A stretch of DNA of 64,000 nt from Streptomyces griseoflavus (GCF_014649995.1 NZ_BMUC01000016.1:82986-146985); one strand, 5' to 3'. Positions 10,417 through 27,771 are shown, numbered from the stretch's first letter. Notes: generated by a model from the sequence alone, not told the origin. A program made the numbers and translations.

Positions 10417-11519
<1,103 letters not shown>

Positions 11520-11535
11520 GGTGTCTCCATGAAGA

Positions 11536-11561
11536 GGGGGACACCGTTTCCGGTGTCCCCC
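11536..11561. repeat. Hairpin in the carB-pyrD spacer
   Basis: Perfect 10-bp stem (11536-11545 with 11552-11561) and 6-nt loop, 12 nt after the carB stop. It lies inside the pyr operon, so it may act as a partial terminator or as a processing or stability element. The pyrD SD (GGAG) is outside the stem. Confidence 0.65.
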
Positions 11562-11573
11562 TGGGGGCTGCTG

Positions 11574-14874
<3,301 letters not shown>

Positions 14875-14882
<8 letters not shown>

Positions 14883-16032
14883 GCTGGCCCTCCATCGGGA
14901 CGGTGCTCATCAAAGAGGTGAAGCGGTCGAACAGGTAGGCGGCGTCGTGCGGGCCCGCTGCCGCTTCGGGGTGGTACTGGACGCTGAAGGCCGGCTTGTC
15001 GAGCAGCCGGAGGCCCTCCACCACGTTGTCGTTGAGGCAGACGTGGGAGACCTCGGCGCGGCCGTAGGGGGTGTTGGAGACCTTGTCGAGCGGGGCGTCG
15101 ACGGCGAACCCGTGGTTGTGCGCGGTGACCTCGACCTTGCCGGTCGTACGGTCCTGCACCGGCTGGTTGATGCCGCGGTGGCCGTACTTCAGCTTGTAGG
15201 TGCCGAAGCCGAGCGCGCGGCCGAGGATCTGGTTGCCGAAGCAGATGCCGAACAGCGGGGTGCCGCGTTCCAGGACCGCCCGCATGAGGGAGACCGGGTG
15301 GTCGGCGGTGGCGGGGTCGCCGGGGCCGTTGGAGAAGAACACGCCGTCGGGGTTGACGGCGTAGACGTCGTCCACGGTCGCCGTGGCCGGCAGGACGTGC
15401 ACCTCGATGCCCCGCTCGGCCATGCGCTGCGGGGTCATGCCCTTGATGCCGAGGTCGATGGCGGCGACGGTGAACTTCTTCTCGCCGATCGCGGGGACGA
15501 CGTAGGGCTCGGTGGTGGCGACCTCGGCGGAGAGGTCGGCGCCCTCCATCTCGGGGGCTTCCCTGACCCGGGCGAGCAGGGCCGCGTCGTCGCGCACCGC
15601 GTCGCCGCTGAAGATGCCCACCCGCATGGCACCGCGCTCGCGCAGGTGGCGGGTGAGGGCGCGGGTGTCGATGCCGCAGATGCCGACGACGCCCTGGGCG
15701 GCCAGCTCCTGGTCCAGCGAGCGCGTCGAGCGCCAGTTGGACGGCACGCGCGCGGGGTCGCGCACGACGTAGCCGGAGACCCAGATCTTCCTGGACTCCA
15801 TGTCCTCGTCGTTGACGCCCGTGTTGCCCACGTGCGGGGCGGTCATCACGACGACCTGGCGGTGGTAGGACGGGTCGGTGAGGGTCTCCTGGTAGCCGGT
15901 CATGCCGGTGGAGAACACCGCTTCGCCGAAGGTCTCCCCCACTGCCCCGTAGGCGCGGCCGCGGAAGATCCGGCCGTCCTCCAGGACGAGTACGGCGGGA
16001 ACCTTGGCGGTTCCCCTGGTGGAGGTTGTCAT
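14875..16032 (-). CDS. carA: Carbamoyl phosphate synthase small (glutaminase) subunit
   Basis: Hydrolyses glutamine and delivers ammonia to CarB. 385 aa from ATG 16032, chosen because it gives an ATGA overlap with the upstream gene and begins the CarA fold ([19 protein letters not shown]). The class I amidotransferase nucleophile is the Cys in [12 protein letters not shown]. Its His/Glu partners are in [13 protein letters not shown]. The glutaminase loop is GICFGNQ rather than the more common GICLGHQ. Translation is probably coupled on both sides. Confidence 0.97.
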
Positions 16033-16589
16033 CGTGCGCCTTCCGTCTTGTTGATCATGTGGTTGAGGGCCTCGACCCATGCGTTGTGCTCGGCGGCGTG
16101 GTCGGAGCGGAAGCCGGAGTCGATCAGCCGCTCGCCGTGCGCCCAGGTGACGACCAGCAGGCCGCCCTCGGTGAGGACCTTGCCGGCGATGCCCTTGTCG
16201 AGCCGGGCCTCGCGCAGCGCGTCCGCCGGGACGAAGAAGTCGTCCGCCCCGGGGCGTACGACGTCCAGTCCGGCGTCGGTGAGCGTCAGCTCGGCACGGC
16301 TGCGGGTGCCCAGACCGCGCGCCACGATGCGGTCGAGCCACTGTCCGGCGGTGGTGGAGCCGTGGTAGCGGCCGCTCATGCTCAGTTTCGCCGGGCCCGG
16401 CTCGTCCGGCGCGCTGTGCAGCTCCGGCAGGTCGCCCTGGAGGGTGCCCCGCCACCGCCATCCTTCGCGCATCAGCCAGTACACGAGCGCCACGAAGAGG
16501 GCGAGTCCGACGACCCAGCCGATCCGGGCGGCCCAGTCGGTCACTTCCGCCGATTCCTTCTCGGCGGCCAGCAGGATGAGAGGAGTCAC
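16029..16589 (-). CDS. Membrane-anchored protein of unknown function inside the pyr operon
   Basis: 186 aa from GTG 16589. One transmembrane helix at about residues 23-40 ([18 protein letters not shown]) follows a short outside or periplasmic tail. After it comes a soluble region of about 140 aa with alternating beta-like segments ([35 protein letters not shown]) and a final amphipathic helix, which reads like a bacterial PH-type domain. It overlaps pyrC by GTGA and carA by ATGA, so it is tightly coupled to pyrimidine enzymes. No catalytic motif is visible. A role in tethering or regulating the pathway is only a guess. Confidence 0.85.
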   Translation of the reverse strand: MTPLILLAAEKESAEVTDWAARIGWVVGLALFVALVYWLMREGWRWRGTLQGDLPELHSAPDEPGPAKLSMSGRYHGSTTAGQWLDRIVARGLGTRSRAELTLTDAGLDVVRPGADDFFVPADALREARLDKGIAGKVLTEGGLLVVTWAHGERLIDSGFRSDHAAEHNAWVEALNHMINKTEGAR

Positions 16590-17872
16590 GTGAGCTTCCC
16601 GTCGACGAGCGTGGCCTTGCCCCGGAGCCAGGTGTGCGTGACACGGCCCGGCAGCTCACGGCCCTCGTAGGGGGTGTTGCGGCTGCGCGAGGCGAAGCCC
16701 GCGGGGTCCACGGCACCACGGTATGCCGTGTCGAGGAGGGTGAGGTTGGCGGGCTCACCTGCCGAGACGGGACGTCCGTGGCCCTCGGCCCGTCCGATGC
16801 GCGCCGGCGTGAAGGACATGCGGTCGGCGACGCCCGCCCAGTCCAGCAGGCCCGTGTCCACCATCGTCTCCTGGACCACCGACAGGGCGGTCTCCAGACC
16901 GACCATGCCCATGGCGGCCGCGGCCCACTCGCAGTCCTTGTCCTCGTGGGGGTGCGGGGCGTGGTCGGTGGCGACGATGTCGATCGTCCCGTCGGCGAGC
17001 GCCTGGCGCAGCGCCAGCACGTCCCGCTCGGTGCGCAGCGGCGGGTTGACCTTGTAGACCGGGTTGTAGGTGCGGACCAGCTCGTCGGTGAGGAGGAGGT
17101 GGTGCGGGGTGACCTCGGCGGTGACGTCGATGCCGCGGGACTTGGCCCAGCGGACGATCTCGACGCTGCCGGCCGTGGACAGGTGGCAGATGTGGACGCG
17201 GGAGCCGACGTGTTCGGCGAGCAGCACGTCCCGGGCGATGATCGACTCCTCGGCGACGGCGGGCCAGCCGCCGAGGCCGAGTTCGGCGGAGACGATGCCC
17301 TCGTTCATCTCGGCGCCCTCGGTCAGCCGCGGCTCCTGCGCGTGCTGGGCGACGACCCCGCCGAAGGCCTTCACGTACTCCAGCGCGCGGCGCATGATCA
17401 CGGCGTCGTGGACGCACTTGCCGTCGTCGGAGAAGACGGTGACGCCGGCCGCGGACTCGTGCATGGCGCCCAGTTCGGCGAGCTTCTTGCCCTCCAGGCC
17501 GACGGTGACGGCGCCGATGGGCTGCACGTCGCAGTAGCCGGATTCCTGGCCGAGCCGCCAGACCTGCTCGACGACGCCGGCGGTGTCGGCGACCGGGAAG
17601 GTGTTGGCCATGGCGAAGACGCTGGTGTAGCCGCCGCTCGCCGCCGCCCGGGTGCCGGTCAGAACCGTCTCGGAGTCCTCGCGGCCGGGCTCGCGGAGGT
17701 GGGTGTGCAGATCGACCAGGCCCGGCAGGAGGACCTTGCCGGCGGCCTCGACGACCTCGGCGCCCTCGGCCGTCAGCCCGGTGCCGACCTGGGTGATGGT
17801 CTCACCGTCGATCAGGACGTCCTGCGGCTCGCCGCCGAGCACCTTCGCACCACGGATCAGGATCTTGCTCAT
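16586..17872 (-). CDS. pyrC: Dihydroorotase
   Basis: Cyclises carbamoyl-aspartate to dihydroorotate; a zinc amidohydrolase. 428 aa from ATG 17872, which has GAGGAGAAG 8 nt upstream. An in-frame GTG at 17881 would overlap pyrB but has no room for an SD. The metal-binding HxH is in [11 protein letters not shown] near residue 60; later ligands lie in HICHLSTAG and [12 protein letters not shown]. It is the class I (long) dihydroorotase. It follows pyrB by 5 nt and overlaps the next gene by 4 nt. Confidence 0.97.
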   Translation of the reverse strand: MSKILIRGAKVLGGEPQDVLIDGETITQVGTGLTAEGAEVVEAAGKVLLPGLVDLHTHLREPGREDSETVLTGTRAAASGGYTSVFAMANTFPVADTAGVVEQVWRLGQESGYCDVQPIGAVTVGLEGKKLAELGAMHESAAGVTVFSDDGKCVHDAVIMRRALEYVKAFGGVVAQHAQEPRLTEGAEMNEGIVSAELGLGGWPAVAEESIIARDVLLAEHVGSRVHICHLSTAGSVEIVRWAKSRGIDVTAEVTPHHLLLTDELVRTYNPVYKVNPPLRTERDVLALRQALADGTIDIVATDHAPHPHEDKDCEWAAAAMGMVGLETALSVVQETMVDTGLLDWAGVADRMSFTPARIGRAEGHGRPVSAGEPANLTLLDTAYRGAVDPAGFASRSRNTPYEGRELPGRVTHTWLRGKATLVDGKLT

Positions 17873-17877
17873 CGTTG

Positions 17878-18909
17878 TCACTTCTCCTCGGTGGTGCGGA
17901 GTTCGGCGGTGGGCGCGAAGCGCCTCGTCGCGAGGGCGGTGGTGGGCGACGGGTGGGCGAGGGCGGGCTCGTTGCCGCCCAGCAGCAGGTAGAGGACGGC
18001 CATGCGGATGGAGACTCCGTTGGTGACCTGTTCGATCACGGTGCAGCGGTCGGAGTCCGCGACCTCGGCGGTGATCTCCATGCCGCGGACCATCGGGCCG
18101 GGGTGCATCACGATGGCGTGCTCCGGCATCCGTGCCATCCGCTCGCCGTCGAGGCCGTAGCGGCGCGAGTACTCCCGCTCGGTGGGGAAGAACGCGGCGT
18201 TCATCCGCTCGCGCTGCACGCGCAGCATCATCACCGCGTCGGACTTGGTGAGCGTGGAGTCGAGGTCGTACGACACCTCGCAGGGCCAGGTGTCGATGCC
18301 GACCGGCAGCAGGGTCGGCGGGGCGACGAGGGTGACCTCGGCGCCGAGGGTGTGCAGCAGGTCGACGTTGGAACGGGCGACCCGGCTGTGCAGGACGTCG
18401 CCGACGATGGTGATGCGCCGGCCGGAGAGGTCCTGGCCGATCCCCGCGTCCCGGCCGACGAGCCGGCGCCGCATGGTGAAGGCGTCGAGCAGGGCCTGCG
18501 TGGGGTGCTGGTGGGTGCCGTCGCCGGCGTTGATGACGTGCGCGTCGATCCAGCCGGAGGTGGCCAGCCGGTAGGGGGCTCCCGAGGCGCCGTGCCGGAT
18601 GACCACGGCGTCCACGCCCATGGCCTCCAGGGTCTGGGCGGTGTCCTTGAGGGATTCGCCCTTGGAGACGCTGGAGCCCTTGGCGGTGAAGTTGATGACG
18701 TCCGCGGACAGCCGCTTCTCGGCCGCCTCGAAGGAGATCCGGGTGCGGGTGGAGTCCTCGAAGAAGAGGTTCACCACCGTGCGGCCGCGCAGGGTCGGCA
18801 GTTTCTTGATCGGCCGGTCGGCCACCCGGGCCATCTCCTCGGCGGTGTCGAGGATGAGGACGGCGTCGTCGCGGGTGAGGTCGGCGGCCGAGATGAGATG
18901 ACGCTGCAT
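17878..18909 (-). CDS. pyrB: Aspartate carbamoyltransferase catalytic subunit
   Basis: Condenses carbamoyl phosphate with aspartate, the committed pyrimidine step. 343 aa from ATG 18909 with GGAG upstream. The carbamoyl-phosphate loop [12 protein letters not shown] and the [10 protein letters not shown] motif are intact, as is the MHPGPMVRG motif. The last 30 or so residues ([16 protein letters not shown]) form a C-terminal extension beyond the usual fold. There is no pyrI regulatory gene nearby, so control is likely by PyrR at the RNA level. A 102-nt spacer with a small hairpin separates it from pyrR. Confidence 0.97.
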   Translation of the reverse strand: MQRHLISAADLTRDDAVLILDTAEEMARVADRPIKKLPTLRGRTVVNLFFEDSTRTRISFEAAEKRLSADVINFTAKGSSVSKGESLKDTAQTLEAMGVDAVVIRHGASGAPYRLATSGWIDAHVINAGDGTHQHPTQALLDAFTMRRRLVGRDAGIGQDLSGRRITIVGDVLHSRVARSNVDLLHTLGAEVTLVAPPTLLPVGIDTWPCEVSYDLDSTLTKSDAVMMLRVQRERMNAAFFPTEREYSRRYGLDGERMARMPEHAIVMHPGPMVRGMEITAEVADSDRCTVIEQVTNGVSIRMAVLYLLLGGNEPALAHPSPTTALATRRFAPTAELRTTEEK

Positions 18910-18983
18910 CTGTCAGGCTCCGTAGGACAGTTCAAAAGAGGCGAGATCGGGCAGACGGGTACGCGCGTGGGCGTGCCGAGCCG

Positions 18984-19003
18984 GCGCACGCCTCGGCGTG
19001 CGC
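18984..19003. repeat. Hairpin in the pyrR-pyrB spacer
   Basis: Arms 18984-18992 and 18995-19003 are perfect complements (9 bp, 2-nt centre), 9 nt after the pyrR stop. It could be a weak terminator that lowers pyrB expression relative to pyrR. It does not resemble the PyrR-binding loop. Confidence 0.5.
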
Positions 19004-19011
19004 GTGACGTT

Positions 19012-19651
<640 letters not shown>

Positions 19652-19769
19652 CGTCGGATTGCGTCGCTCAGGTTATCAGGTCGGAATCATCCCGGAGCGA
19701 CACCCCCGATCACTCGAATGGAGCAGCCGATCTTCGCTACCACGGAAGAGTCGGTGTGGACCATTCGGC

Positions 19770-19799
19770 TTGACGCGCGAGAGTAACGCTGCGTAACCT
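19770..19799 (+). promoter_or_regulatory. Probable bldD promoter
   Basis: TTGACG (19770-19775), 18-nt spacer, TAACCT (19794-19799). The -10 is inside the palindromic BldD site, fitting autorepression. The leader to the ATG at 19870 would be about 65 nt. Confidence 0.5.
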
Positions 19800-19812
19800 C
19801 ACAGTGAGTTAC
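19793..19812. promoter_or_regulatory. bldD: BldD operator at its own promoter
   Basis: Near-perfect palindrome with GTAAC and TCAC on the left and GTGA and GTTAC on the right, containing the BldD-box halves TCAC/GTGA. BldD is known to repress its own gene. The site covers the -10 box proposed here. Confidence 0.75.
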
Positions 19813-19869
19813 CAGCCGCGCGGCATGGAAACCAGCCAGAGCCGCGTCGACACAGTGCCGGGGAGCTAT

Positions 19870-20370
19870 ATGTCCAGCGAATACGCCAAACAGCTCGGGG
19901 CCAAGCTCCGGGCGATCCGCACCCAGCAGGGCCTTTCCCTCCACGGTGTCGAGGAGAAGTCCCAGGGCCGCTGGAAGGCGGTCGTGGTCGGTTCGTACGA
20001 GCGCGGCGACCGCGCCGTGACCGTGCAGCGCCTCGCGGAGCTGGCGGACTTCTACGGCGTTCCGGTGCAGGAGCTGCTGCCGGGCACGACCCCGGGCGGC
20101 GCCGCCGAGCCGCCGCCGAAGCTGGTCCTGGACCTGGAGCGGCTGGCCACGGTGCCGGCCGAGAAGGCGGGCCCGCTGCAGCGCTACGCGGCGACGATCC
20201 AGTCCCAGCGCGGCGACTACAACGGCAAGGTGCTCTCCATCCGCCAGGACGACCTGCGCACCCTCGCCGTCATCTACGACCAGTCGCCCTCGGTCCTCAC
20301 CGAGCAGCTGATCAGCTGGGGCGTCCTCGACGCGGACGCGCGCCGCGCGGTGGCGTCGCACGAGGAGTAG
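19870..20370 (+). CDS. bldD: BldD, c-di-GMP-responsive master repressor of development
   Basis: Represses sporulation genes during vegetative growth; dimerises when tetrameric c-di-GMP binds its C-terminal domain. 166 aa from ATG 19870 with GGGGAG SD; a longer frame exists upstream but runs over the operator. The N-terminal XRE-type HTH spans about residues 8-68 (LRAIRTQQGLSLHGVEEKS). A Pro-rich linker follows. The C-terminal domain keeps both c-di-GMP signature motifs exactly, RGD at 114-116 and RQDD at 125-128. It is transcribed alone on the plus strand, divergent from the pyr operon, and ends at a strong bidirectional terminator. Confidence 0.98.
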   Translation: MSSEYAKQLGAKLRAIRTQQGLSLHGVEEKSQGRWKAVVVGSYERGDRAVTVQRLAELADFYGVPVQELLPGTTPGGAAEPPPKLVLDLERLATVPAEKAGPLQRYAATIQSQRGDYNGKVLSIRQDDLRTLAVIYDQSPSVLTEQLISWGVLDADARRAVASHEE

Positions 20371-20433
20371 GGCTCCGCACGAGGAGCGGGACACCGCACC
20401 GGGAGCGGGACCTGGCCGCTCGCGCAGAAACGT

Positions 20434-20477
20434 GCCGCCGGGGGCCGGAACCCAAGTGGGTTCCGGCCCCCGGCGGC
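20434..20477. terminator. Bidirectional terminator between bldD and nusB
   Basis: Perfect 21-bp stem (20434-20454 with 20457-20477) with a 2-nt centre, between the converging genes bldD and nusB. Confidence 0.9.
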
Positions 20478-20552
20478 TTCTCGTGGGTGGGGCGGTCCCG
20501 GTTCGGCCGCGGGCCGTCCCGGGCGCGGTCTCCCGCACCCTCGCGGGGCGTC

Positions 20553-20981
20553 CTACTCCCGGCGCAGGGACGGCTTGAGTTCCTTGAGCCGGCCCAGCAG
20601 GCCGTTCACGAAGGAGGGCGACTCGTCCGTGGAGAACTCCTTGGCCAACTGCACCATCTCGTCGAGGACGACCGCGTCCGGGGTCTCGTCGACCCAGATC
20701 AGCTCGTAGGCGCCCAGACGCAGGATGTTGCGGTCGACCACCGGCATGCGGTCCAGGGTCCAGCCGACCGAGTACTGGGCGATCAGCTCGTCGATGCGCC
20801 GCGCGTGTTCCGCGTAGCCCTCGACGAGTTGCATGGTGTACTCGCTCACCGGCGGCTGCCGGGTGTCGGACCGGGAGTGCCGGATCCAGTCGGCGAGGAC
20901 CGTCAGGACCTCGGTGCCGCGCTGGTCGCCCTCGAAGAGGATCTGGAAGGCACGCTTGCGGGCCGTGTTGCGGGCAGCCAC
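20553..20981 (-). CDS. nusB: Transcription antitermination factor NusB
   Basis: Pairs with NusE (S10) on boxA RNA for rRNA antitermination. 142 aa from ATG 20981, full length. The all-helical fold opens with ARNTARKRAFQILFEGDQRG, and the conserved DRNILRLGAYELIW is near residue 85. It follows efp by 2 nt, a conserved efp-nusB pair. It is the last gene of the long minus-strand aro-pepQ-efp-nusB group and ends at the bidirectional terminator shared with bldD. Confidence 0.97.
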   Translation of the reverse strand: MAARNTARKRAFQILFEGDQRGTEVLTVLADWIRHSRSDTRQPPVSEYTMQLVEGYAEHARRIDELIAQYSVGWTLDRMPVVDRNILRLGAYELIWVDETPDAVVLDEMVQLAKEFSTDESPSFVNGLLGRLKELKPSLRRE

Positions 20982-20983
20982 GG

Positions 20984-21550
20984 TTAGCTGTTCACCCGGC
21001 CGAGGTAGTCGCTGGTGCGGGTGTCGACCTTGATCTTCTCACCGGTGGTGATGAAGAGGGGGACCTGGATCTGGTGACCGGTCTCCAGGGTCGCCGGCTT
21101 GGTGCCGCCGGTGGAGCGGTCGCCCTGCACGCCCGGCTCGGTCTCCTGGATGGTCAGCTCGACCGCGGCGGGCAGCTCGACGAAGAGCACCTCGCCCTCG
21201 TGCTGCGCGACGGTCGCCTCGAAGCCCTCGACGAGGAAGTTCGCGGCGTCGGCGACCGTCTTGCGGTCGATGTGCAGCTGGTCGTACGTCTGCATGTCCA
21301 TGAAGACGAAGTACTCGCCGTCCATGTACGAGAACTGCATGTCACGCTTGTCGACGGTGGCCGTTTCGACCTTGACGCCGGCGTTGAAGGTCTTGTCGAC
21401 GGTCTTGCCGGACAGCACGTTCTTCAGCTTGGTGCGCACGAAGGCCGGGCCTTTGCCGGGCTTGACGTGCTGGAACTCGACGACGGACCAGAGCTGGCCG
21501 CCTTCGAGCTTGAGCACCATGCCGTTCTTGAGGTCGTTCGTGGAAGCCAC
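20984..21550 (-). CDS. efp: Elongation factor P
   Basis: Relieves ribosome stalling at consecutive prolines, relevant in a proteome with many Pro-rich tails (several are in this window). 188 aa from ATG 21550. The KOW-like N-terminal domain holds the tip loop [14 protein letters not shown]; two OB domains follow, ending in [13 protein letters not shown]. The modified residue at the loop tip cannot be assigned with certainty from sequence, and no EpmA/EpmB genes are near. Downstream of the M24 peptidase gene by 71 nt and immediately upstream of nusB. Confidence 0.97.
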   Translation of the reverse strand: MASTNDLKNGMVLKLEGGQLWSVVEFQHVKPGKGPAFVRTKLKNVLSGKTVDKTFNAGVKVETATVDKRDMQFSYMDGEYFVFMDMQTYDQLHIDRKTVADAANFLVEGFEATVAQHEGEVLFVELPAAVELTIQETEPGVQGDRSTGGTKPATLETGHQIQVPLFITTGEKIKVDTRTSDYLGRVNS

Positions 21551-21621
21551 GGTTGCGGAATCTCCTGGACTGGACTGACGTGGACGACGGCCGGGGCGGG
21601 GGCAGGCGCACAGCTCGGAGG

Positions 21622-22728
21622 CTAGAGCGCGAGCAGCTCCTTGGTCGTGATGGTGAGTAGCTCGGGTCCGCCGTCCGCCTCGGGGCGCACGACGAGCGTG
21701 TCATCGATCCGGACTCCGCCCCGGCCGGGGAGGTGCACCCCCGGTTCGACGGTCACCGGCACGCAAGCGTCCAGTTTACCCATGGCCGCAGGGGTCAATT
21801 GAGGGTCCTCGTCGATTTCCAGTCCTACGCCGTGACCGGTGCGCGCGGGGAGCGCCTCGGCGTACCCGGCGGAGTCCAGGACGTGGCGCGCCGCGCGGTC
21901 CACGTCACGGCAGGAGGCGCCCGGGACGAGGGACTCCCGGCCGGCCCGCTGGGCCGAGAAGACGAGGTCGTACAGCTCGATCTGCCAGTCGGCGGGGGCC
22001 GTGCCGATGACGAACGTGCGGCCGATCTCGCAGCGGTAGCCGCGGTAGGTGGCGCCGAGGCAGACGGAGAGGAAGTCGCCCTCCTCGACGCGGCGGTCGG
22101 TGGGGCGGTGGCCGGGGCGGCCGGCGTTCGGGCCGGTGGCCACGGAGGTGGGGAAGGCGGGGCCGTCGGCGCCGTGGTCGACGAGGCGGCGTTCGAGTTC
22201 CAGGGCGAGATGGCGTTCGGTGCGGCCGACGAGGATGGACTCCAGGAGTTCGCCCAGGGCCTGGTCGGCGATCTCCGCTCCGATGCGGAGGCAGGAGATC
22301 TCCTCCTCGTCCTTGATCACGCGGAGCTGTTCCACCGCTCCGGCGATGCCGGCGAGACGGAGTTTCGGGGCGGCGGAGTGGATCTCGCGGTGCCGGGTCA
22401 CGGTGAGGTGGTGTTCCTCGACGGCGAGGGAGTCGACGCCCTGGGCGACGGCGAGGCCGCCGGCGGCGACGGCCGGGTCGGCGCCGATGCCGTCCGTCAG
22501 GTGCAGGCGCAGCGATTCGTCGGGGCGGGTCTGCGGGGAGCGGTCGTCGGGCGGGGCCGCGCACACGAGGACGTCCTCGGTGCCGCCCAGCAGCAGGACG
22601 GCGCCCTCGGGGGCGGCGCCGGCGAGGTAGCGCACGTTGGCGGGGCGGGACACCAGCGCCGCCGTGCTGCCGACCGCGTTGCAGCATTCCCGTAGCCGCG
22701 CCCGGCGGACCGCGTAGACCTCAGACAT
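21622..22728 (-). CDS. M24-family peptidase homologue with altered metal-binding residues
   Basis: Resembles Xaa-Pro aminopeptidase/PepQ (creatinase fold): N-terminal domain to about residue 130, then the pita-bread domain. 368 aa from ATG 22728. The usual five metal ligands D, D, H, E, E are partly replaced: where DFG is expected the protein reads [19 protein letters not shown], so the first Asp is Cys223 and the second is Glu234. His299 (TGHGVG) and Glu328 (TVEPGV) remain, and the last Glu is Asp342 (VRIDDT). Activity may therefore be changed or lost. The position next to efp matches the conserved pepQ-efp pairing. Confidence 0.88.
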   Translation of the reverse strand: MSEVYAVRRARLRECCNAVGSTAALVSRPANVRYLAGAAPEGAVLLLGGTEDVLVCAAPPDDRSPQTRPDESLRLHLTDGIGADPAVAAGGLAVAQGVDSLAVEEHHLTVTRHREIHSAAPKLRLAGIAGAVEQLRVIKDEEEISCLRIGAEIADQALGELLESILVGRTERHLALELERRLVDHGADGPAFPTSVATGPNAGRPGHRPTDRRVEEGDFLSVCLGATYRGYRCEIGRTFVIGTAPADWQIELYDLVFSAQRAGRESLVPGASCRDVDRAARHVLDSAGYAEALPARTGHGVGLEIDEDPQLTPAAMGKLDACVPVTVEPGVHLPGRGGVRIDDTLVVRPEADGGPELLTITTKELLAL

Positions 22729-22918
22729 TCTTCGAGCGTAGGAGCGGTGGCTGGATGTCGCCGGTCGAGCGGGGCCGAGTGGGGGGCCGGGTGGGCTGGG
22801 GGCCGCGCGTCGCGCACCGGCGCCCGCGGGAGCGTCCTGCCGGGCGACGGGCAGTCGCCCGGGGCGGGATCGTCGCCGCGGCGGACCGTTCACGGCGGGG
22901 GCATTTGAGGGCGCTCGG

Positions 22919-23755
22919 TCACCACTGGGGCGGGCTGGCTATCGAGCGGGCCAGGACCTCGTCCAGGACGCGGGCCGTCTCCGGTATGTCCAGCTGGGAG
23001 TTGTCGATGATCGGCAGGCCCGAGCCGTACCAGCCGGCCATACGGCCGTGGATGCGGGCCACCTCCTCGTCGCCGAGGCGGCGGTTGCCGGTGCGTTCCG
23101 CGTTGCGTTCCAGGACGACGTCCAGGCCGGGGAGGAGGACGACGGGCAGCAGGCCGGGGCCCACGTGGCGCTTCCAGCCGCCGAGGCCGACGACCGGGCG
23201 GTCGGGGAAGACCGCGTCGTCGAGGATGCAGGAGATGCCGTTGGCCAGGAAGTTGCGCGCGGCGAAGCCGCAGGTGCGGCGGGCCAGGCGGTACTGCGCC
23301 TCGGAGTTGTCGTTCCATCCGGACTGCGGGTCGGCGAAACCCGAGCGGACCCATTCCCGTACGTCGTCGAGGCTGATGTGGGCGGTCGGGACCCGGCGGT
23401 GGTCCGCCCAGTGCTTGGCCACGCTCGTCTTGCCGGCGCCCGCGGGCCCTATGAGCAGCACCGCGATGCTCGTGCCCGCGGGGTCCGGCACCGCCGGAGC
23501 CTGCGGAGGGCTGGGCATGGCGACCGGACCGCCGGGCGGCAGCGCCACATGGCCGGTGGTGTCCGGCGGCGGGGGCATCGAGGCGTGCTGCGGGCCCGCG
23601 GGGGGCCCGGGCGCGGGGTAGCCCGGTGCCGGAGGGGGCACCGGGGCGGGTCCCGGGTGCTGGCCCGGGTGGTGTGCGGCCGGTGACCAGCCGGCGGCCG
23701 GTCCGTGCCCCGGCTGGTGGGGCGGCGGCAGCGGAGAACCCACTGCGTGCTGCAT
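22919..23755 (-). CDS. P-loop ATP-binding protein with proline-rich N-terminus
   Basis: 278 aa from ATG 23755. Residues 1-95 are a Pro/Gly/His-rich, probably disordered tail. The Walker A motif GPAGAGKTS starts at residue 103, followed by HISLDDVREWVRSGFADP, which is the layout of small polynucleotide-kinase/zeta-type P-loop kinases. Later motifs include ISCILDDAVFPDRP and VLERNAERTGNRRLGDEEV (lid arginines). The phosphate acceptor is unknown. It lies between aroB and the M24 gene with 125 and 190 nt of spacer, so it may have its own promoter. This is a conserved unknown to me, not a recognised pathway member. Confidence 0.85.
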   Translation of the reverse strand: MQHAVGSPLPPPHQPGHGPAAGWSPAAHHPGQHPGPAPVPPPAPGYPAPGPPAGPQHASMPPPPDTTGHVALPPGGPVAMPSPPQAPAVPDPAGTSIAVLLIGPAGAGKTSVAKHWADHRRVPTAHISLDDVREWVRSGFADPQSGWNDNSEAQYRLARRTCGFAARNFLANGISCILDDAVFPDRPVVGLGGWKRHVGPGLLPVVLLPGLDVVLERNAERTGNRRLGDEEVARIHGRMAGWYGSGLPIIDNSQLDIPETARVLDEVLARSIASPPQW

Positions 23756-23880
23756 CCGGTGCCACTCCGTCTCGTACAGGCGATGGGGCGCTGACAGCGG
23801 GGGCTCCCCGCGTGCTACCGAACGGTACCGCCCCCTGCCGCCGTTGTGTGAACGGCCGGGGGCGGCGGTGAGTGCCCGGG

Positions 23881-26665
<2,785 letters not shown>

Positions 26666-26703
26666 CGGTGCTCCTCCGTGCTTCGCGCCCCGGTATGCCG
26701 TGC

Positions 26704-26723
26704 GTACGCGACGGTTCGCGTAC
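26704..26723. promoter_or_regulatory. Inverted repeat upstream of aroC
   Basis: GTACGCGA, 4 nt, TCGCGTAC: a perfect 8-bp dyad in the 281-nt aroE-aroC gap, 39 nt before the TTG start. Symmetry and position suit an operator or leader hairpin. No regulator can be named. Confidence 0.4.
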
Positions 26724-26946
26724 CGCTGTGGCGTGACGGGGGTGCGCGGCCCCGGTCCGCCACCTCCGATCCTCCCACGTCCGGGCGGGGGACCCGGCCG
26801 CCGGTCCATCAGGCGGACGGGCGTGATCGCGGTCCGGGCGGAGCGGGGATCAGGCGCTGCCCTCCCCCTGGGACCTGCCGGGACGTGGGTGCCGAGGAGG
26901 CCGGCGCCGCTCGGCCGCCGGGCGGTCCGATCCCTCGGCCCGGGGC

Positions 26947-27771
26947 TCAGCGGGCGGCGAGGGCCCGCTCTCCCGCCTTCCGCATGGCGTCCAGCGGGGC
27001 CGGGGAGCGTCCCGTCATCTGTTCCACCTGGAGTACCGCCTGGTGCACCAGCAGGTCGAGCCCGCTGATCACGGCACCTCCGTACGCGGACCAGCGAGCG
27101 GCGAGGGCGGTCGGCCAGGGGTCGTACAGCACGTCGAAGAGGGCCGCCGGGCGTTCCGGGACGGCCCGGGCGAGCGCGTCCGTGACACCGGCCGGGGTGG
27201 TGCTGACGACCAGCGGCGCGTGGAGGGCCTGTTCGGCATCCGCCCAGTCGGCGATGCGTACCGGGACGCCGAGCCGCTCGGCCCACCGGCGCATCTCGGC
27301 CGCCCGGGCCTCGCTGCGGACGTGGACGGTGACCTCCCCCGTGCAGATCCGCGCGAGGGCGGCGAGAGCGGAGGATGCGGTGGCTCCGGCGCCGAGGACG
27401 GCGGCGGTCTCCACCGTCTCGATGCCGTGTTCGCGCAGGGCGGCGACGATGCCGGGGATGTCGGTGTTGTCGCCGGTCCTGCGGCCGTCCTCGTGGAGGA
27501 CGACGGTGTTGACCGCGTCCACGGAGGCCGCCGTCTCGCTGATCCCGTCGAGCAGCGGGACGACCGCCCGCTTCAGCGGCATGGTCAGGGACAGGCCGGC
27601 CCAGTCCGGGCCCAGCGTCCCGAGGAACCCAGGCAGCGCCTCCTCGTCCACCTCGAAGCGCTCGTACGTCCAGCCCTCGAGACCCAGTTCCGCGTACGCG
27701 GCCCGGTGCAGCACCGGGGAGAGGGAGTGGACGATCGGGGAGCCGAGGACGGCGGCGCGGCGCGAGGTCAT
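26947..27771 (-). CDS. aroE: Shikimate dehydrogenase
   Basis: NADPH-dependent reduction of 3-dehydroshikimate to shikimate. 274 aa from ATG 27771. The substrate-binding start [14 protein letters not shown], the catalytic Lys in LTMPLKRA and the Asp in GDNTDIPG are intact. The cofactor loop is GAGATASSA, which lacks the classic GxGGxx spacing but is common in actinobacterial members. It overlaps the mltG stop by 4 nt, so aroE is coupled to a cell-wall gene rather than to aroC, which lies 281 nt further on. Confidence 0.95.
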   Translation of the reverse strand: MTSRRAAVLGSPIVHSLSPVLHRAAYAELGLEGWTYERFEVDEEALPGFLGTLGPDWAGLSLTMPLKRAVVPLLDGISETAASVDAVNTVVLHEDGRRTGDNTDIPGIVAALREHGIETVETAAVLGAGATASSALAALARICTGEVTVHVRSEARAAEMRRWAERLGVPVRIADWADAEQALHAPLVVSTTPAGVTDALARAVPERPAALFDVLYDPWPTALAARWSAYGGAVISGLDLLVHQAVLQVEQMTGRSPAPLDAMRKAGERALAAR

